In this document: one piece after another, positions 5,555 to 7,840 of the stretch
Numbering within the stretch: the stretch's first letter is position 1
How the letters are laid out: every line of letters begins with the position of its first letter
Program-made: the position numbers and the translations under genes
DNA from: an uncultured Ruminococcus sp.
Lineage (GTDB): Bacteria; Bacillota; Clostridia; Oscillospirales; Ruminococcaceae
Assembly (NCBI GenBank): GCA_902783235.1
Contig: CACZQG010000069.1
Coordinates: forward strand, 1-7,840
Reading direction: 5' to 3'
Length of the DNA stretch: 7,840 nucleotides
The notes under the pieces: generated by a model
Databases searched by the model: none
What the model was told of the DNA's origin: nothing
Seen by the model: only the letters and a program-made list of their open reading frames with translations

Positions 5555-6079
5555 ATGGATCTGATACCAAGTTTTTCTGTAGACCATACAGCTATTATCC
5601 CCGGCATTTTTACAAGCCGTGTGGACAAGGTGGGGGATGAGATAATAACCACCTACGATATAAGAGTTACAAAGCCAAATGCCGAGCCGGCAGTGGATGT
5701 GGCAGCAATGCACTCTCTGGAGCATATTATCGCCACATATATCCGCAATGACGACCAATGGAAAAATGAGATGATATACTGGGGACCTATGGGCTGCCTT
5801 ACGGGATTTTACATAATCCTCAAGGGCGACCGTGCTCCAAAGGACATTTTTGAGCTGATCGTCAATGCGTTCAAGTCGGTGGCTGATGCAGATGTGGTTC
5901 CCGGCGCAACAGCTAAAAACTGCGGTCACTATCTTATGCATAATCTTGGAATGGCAAAGTGGTATGCGGCAAGATTTGTTGAATACCTGGAAAAGAATGC
6001 AAATGACCCGTTGATCTTTGAATATCCCAAGACAGAGCGTCTGGTGACTGATGATGGACAGCAGTTCTATGATTCGTGA
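5555..6079 (+). CDS. luxS: S-ribosylhomocysteine lyase (LuxS)
   Basis: A 174-residue enzyme that splits S-ribosylhomocysteine into homocysteine and DPD, the precursor of the AI-2 signal, in the activated-methyl cycle. Every key residue checked is present: His11 in SFSVDHT, Arg37 in YDIRVTKPN, the HxxEH motif HSLEH (53-57) with metal ligands His53 and His57 and base Glu56, Cys81 in GPMGCLTGFY, and the third metal ligand Cys123 in AKNCGHYLMH. LuxS proteins are usually about 155-170 residues; here the C-terminal tail after about 150 is slightly extended. The start follows AAGGAGG eight bases upstream, with a second AAGGAG at 5528-5533. It is only distantly similar to the preceding luxS-like gene, so the pair is not a recent duplication. 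A terminator follows at 6128. No pfs or methionine genes are in view. Confidence 0.95.
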   Translation: MDLIPSFSVDHTAIIPGIFTSRVDKVGDEIITTYDIRVTKPNAEPAVDVAAMHSLEHIIATYIRNDDQWKNEMIYWGPMGCLTGFYIILKGDRAPKDIFELIVNAFKSVADADVVPGATAKNCGHYLMHNLGMAKWYAARFVEYLEKNANDPLIFEYPKTERLVTDDGQQFYDS

Positions 6080-6127
6080 TATGTAACAAAATCCAATGCA
6101 TTGATTTGTAAACTCTCACAAACAATT

Positions 6128-6167
6128 GTCGATTTGAGGCATCCTGCCAAAAATCGACTTTTGTTTT
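6128..6167 (+). terminator. Intrinsic terminator after luxS
   Basis: The stem GTCGATTT (6128-6135) pairs exactly with AAATCGAC (6151-6158). The inner stretch extends the hairpin with GGCA and TGCC around TCC. The T-rich tract TTTTGTTTT follows directly. This is the clearest intrinsic terminator in the window. It separates the LuxS transcript from the peptidase gene, which has its own promoter just downstream. Confidence 0.85.
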
Positions 6168-6177
6168 ATGGGGCGGT

Positions 6178-6189
6178 TGGTATAATACC
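6178..6189 (+). promoter_or_regulatory. Extended -10 promoter of the M23 peptidase gene
   Basis: TGGTATAAT at 6178-6186 is a perfect -10 box with the TGn extension, which can work without a good -35; only TTTTGT at 6159-6164 is present upstream. The -10 is embedded in the 11-base palindrome GGTATAATACC (6179-6189), which might also be bound by a regulator. Transcription would begin near 6193 with a leader of about 52 bases. Confidence 0.6.
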
Positions 6190-6195
6190 ACCATA

Positions 6196-6230
6196 TCAGC
6201 GATGTTGATACGGTCAATACAGACCGCTGA
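6196..6230 (+). promoter_or_regulatory. Leader hairpins before the peptidase gene
   Basis: CGGTC (6211-6215) pairs with GACCG (6222-6226) across a six-base loop, and TCAGCG (6196-6201) can pair with CGCTGA (6225-6230). The two pairings share bases and so exclude each other in part. The structure ends right before the AGGAG at 6232-6236 and could affect ribosome access. No known riboswitch is recognised. Confidence 0.3.
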
Positions 6231-6244
6231 AAGGAGTACACAAA

Positions 6245-7519
6245 ATGAAGCGTAGAAGTACACGAGTCTATTCACTTATAATGAATTGCACCGCTCCGGT
6301 GCTCACTGCTGTTTTTCTCGGCGGAGCGGTATGCTGGGCGGCAGAGCTGCAATACGAAGATACAGTGAAGTATCATAAGCCGGCAGCTGCGGCTGTTATG
6401 GCTGAAAATGGGCTTGATACGGCTATACCATTGCCTTTGGAGTGCAAGATGCCTGTGTATGAGCTGGCACTCACCGACAATGCCAATATGGGAGCAGAGC
6501 TGGTGGAAGCCTGCGGTGTTTATATAGGTAATGAATTTGTAGGTGCAGTCACCGACGGAGAAAGTGTGGAAAAGGAGCTTGACAGTATTCTCGAAGATTA
6601 CCGCAGTAATGATGATATCATAGAAGCTGATTTTGCTGTAGAGCCTGAGATAAAAGAGGGACTTTACCGCACGGAGACTCTTGTTAGGGAAGAGGACATG
6701 ACGGATTTTCTGTCGGGAGAAAAGAAAATTGTAGGGGAATATACTGTTGAGGGAGAAGAAACAGCCGAAAAAATAGCAGAGGATTTCGGAATGAGTGTGG
6801 ATGAAGTGAAAAAGCTGAATCCCGATGTGGCGATGGAGGAGAAACGTATCAAGGACGGCGAACAGGTCAAGGTACAGGAAACAGTATCTGTTCTGCCGGT
6901 AAAATATGTTCGTGAGGAGCAGGAGGAAGAGATAGTCCAGGTGGATTCACTGTGCTATGATGAAGGGCATCAGCTTGTTCCGGGAGGTATCACGGGGAAA
7001 AAGCTTTCCACCTATGAGGTGACCTATGTTGACGGCAGTGAAGTGTCACGAAAGCTGAAAAATACCGAAACTACTGAGATTCAGGAGGGGACTGATGAGG
7101 AGGGGGAAACGGCACTGTTCTCTGAAAGTGTTCCCGATACTGCCGATCTGTTTTCAAGCAATTTCATCTGGCCTGTGAACGGCGGCTATGTCAGCGATCC
7201 ATTTATGAGTGACAGAAATCACAAGGGTATGGATATAGCGGCACCCTCCGGTACGGACATATACGCATCGGATGGGGGAACAGTTCTTGAAGCCGGCTGG
7301 AACGACGGGGGATACGGCAATTATGTTATGATAGATCACGGCAACGGATATGTGACCCTATACGGTCATGCCAGTGAAGTGTTTGTATCTCCGGGAGAAT
7401 CAGTAGAGCAGGGACAGGTCATAGCAGCAGTAGGGACTACAGGGGATTCTACCGGCAACCATTGCCATTTTGAAGTGAGATATGGGGGAGAATATCTGGA
7501 TCCTGCTGATTTTGTATAA
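6245..7519 (+). CDS. LysM-G5-M23 cell-wall metallopeptidase
   Basis: A 424-residue exported or anchored peptidoglycan hydrolase. A basic start (MKRRSTR) is followed by a hydrophobic segment at about 12-33, a signal anchor or signal peptide. Residues 86-160 form the spacer domain often found in clostridial M23 proteins (VYIGNEFVGAVTDG through EIKEGLYRTETLV). A LysM-type peptidoglycan-binding module lies at about 164-210 (GEYTVEGEETAEKIAEDFGM), then a G5-like domain at about 211-280 (YEVTYVDGSEVSRKL). The M23 domain occupies 320-424, with zinc ligands His326 and Asp330 in NHKGMD and His408 in HCHFEV, and catalytic-type His375 (YGHAS) and His406. The set is complete, so endopeptidase activity is expected. 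AGGAG lies eight bases before the ATG. It has its own promoter after the luxS terminator, so any link to LuxS is by position only. Confidence 0.93.
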   Translation: MKRRSTRVYSLIMNCTAPVLTAVFLGGAVCWAAELQYEDTVKYHKPAAAAVMAENGLDTAIPLPLECKMPVYELALTDNANMGAELVEACGVYIGNEFVGAVTDGESVEKELDSILEDYRSNDDIIEADFAVEPEIKEGLYRTETLVREEDMTDFLSGEKKIVGEYTVEGEETAEKIAEDFGMSVDEVKKLNPDVAMEEKRIKDGEQVKVQETVSVLPVKYVREEQEEEIVQVDSLCYDEGHQLVPGGITGKKLSTYEVTYVDGSEVSRKLKNTETTEIQEGTDEEGETALFSESVPDTADLFSSNFIWPVNGGYVSDPFMSDRNHKGMDIAAPSGTDIYASDGGTVLEAGWNDGGYGNYVMIDHGNGYVTLYGHASEVFVSPGESVEQGQVIAAVGTTGDSTGNHCHFEVRYGGEYLDPADFV

Positions 7520-7551
7520 ATTAATTGTTGCTAAAAGAATTGCAAGGATCG

Positions 7552-7680
7552 CTTTTTGAAAAAAACTCCGCAAAAACTTTTAGCTTCGCACGCCTTTTTG
7601 AAAAAAAGGCTTAGCCAAAAACTTTTATTTTCGCTCGTACTCTTATGCGTCAGGCAGTTATGAGCACGAAGAGCAGCTGA
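7552..7680 (-). repeat. Hairpin-rich dispersed repeat, copy B
   Basis: This is the reverse-complement partner of the copy at 4760-4888. Read on the minus strand it begins TCAGCTGCTCTTCG, has the same variable stretch, then GTACGAGCGAAA and the same two half-units. GCC-T5-G-A7-GGC at 7592-7610 forms a hairpin. It starts 32 bases after the peptidase stop, so its hairpins may also slow or end transcription there, though no good T-tract follows. It bounds the right side of the LuxS-peptidase segment. The spacer at 7681-7794 beyond it holds nothing I can identify; one 18-codon frame there has no ribosome binding site. Confidence 0.85.
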
Positions 7681-7794
7681 AAGAGGGATTTGTGTCGGGC
7701 TTGGGCTAAGTCTGATGTATGCGCAAAAAATGCCAGCCCCACGTAAATCAATTTTAGTAAGCAATTTGTAATAAACTATGAATTACTTAAATAT

Positions 7795-7840
7795 AAAAGT
7801 TTAGGTCAAGCCTTTTCAAAGGCTTGCGGTGTCCAGAGGC
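7795..7840 (+). repeat. Related repeat unit cut by the window edge
   Basis: AAAAGTTTAGGTC leads into AAGCCTTT-TC-AAAGGCTT (7808-7825), an eight-bp perfect hairpin, then GCGGTGTCC. The layout AAAGTTT-GG-x-AAGCC-T-run-CAAA-GGC-TGCG-CC matches the first half-unit of copies A and B, so this looks like a diverged or different subfamily member. It continues beyond the window. Confidence 0.6.

Noticed and set aside
7531..7764. Minus-strand 77-codon reading frame over copy B
   Set aside because: It is a translation of the hairpin repeat; a similar Lys/Phe-rich frame appears antisense over copy A. No ribosome binding site or family signal.
7711..7767. 18-codon frame between copy B and the edge repeat
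   Set aside because: No Shine-Dalgarno sequence and no distinctive features.

Overview
The window looks like chromosomal DNA from an anaerobic gut-type Bacillota, most plausibly a Ruminococcus-like member of the Oscillospiraceae. This is inferred from strong AGGAGG-type ribosome binding sites, moderate-GC genes with AT-rich spacers, the gene families present, and a hairpin-rich dispersed repeat of a kind common in that group. No tRNA, rRNA, CRISPR array or transposase is visible.

Left part, minus strand (about 100-2075): an XRE-type regulator with a good promoter, then apbE (FAD:protein FMN transferase), then a small membrane-anchored NusG-domain-II protein whose start lies inside the end of apbE. 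apbE plus a NusG-II protein is a pairing seen in extracytosolic flavin and electron-transfer loci. The transporter-like partner that often follows is not visible in the first 99 bases.

Centre, plus strand (2280-4678): a histidine-phosphatase-family enzyme, a multi-pass membrane protein resembling DUF975, and an RluA-type RNA pseudouridine synthase whose start overlaps the end of the membrane gene by 17 bases.

Right part, plus strand (4760-7680): a segment bounded by two copies of a roughly 130-bp repeat in opposite orientation. Inside it are two divergent LuxS homologues and a secreted or anchored LysM-G5-M23 cell-wall peptidase with its own extended -10 promoter. The second LuxS has every active-site residue checked. 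The first keeps the three metal ligands and the catalytic-type cysteine but lacks the His (Leu11) and the general-base Glu (Ser52), so it looks like a LuxS pseudoenzyme. Between the two luxS genes is an unlisted 29-codon reading frame with a strong Shine-Dalgarno sequence and three consecutive cysteine codons placed in a nested inverted repeat. It could be a cysteine-responsive leader peptide. An intrinsic terminator closes the LuxS pair.

The most interesting part is the LuxS module: pseudo-LuxS, Cys-Cys-Cys mini-ORF and intact LuxS within an inverted-repeat-bounded segment. A working idea is that LuxS activity, which yields homocysteine (a cysteine precursor) and the AI-2 precursor, is tuned here by a non-catalytic paralogue and by cysteine-sensitive translation of the mini-ORF. 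The residue changes, the mini-ORF and the repeats are seen directly; the regulatory interpretation is inference.
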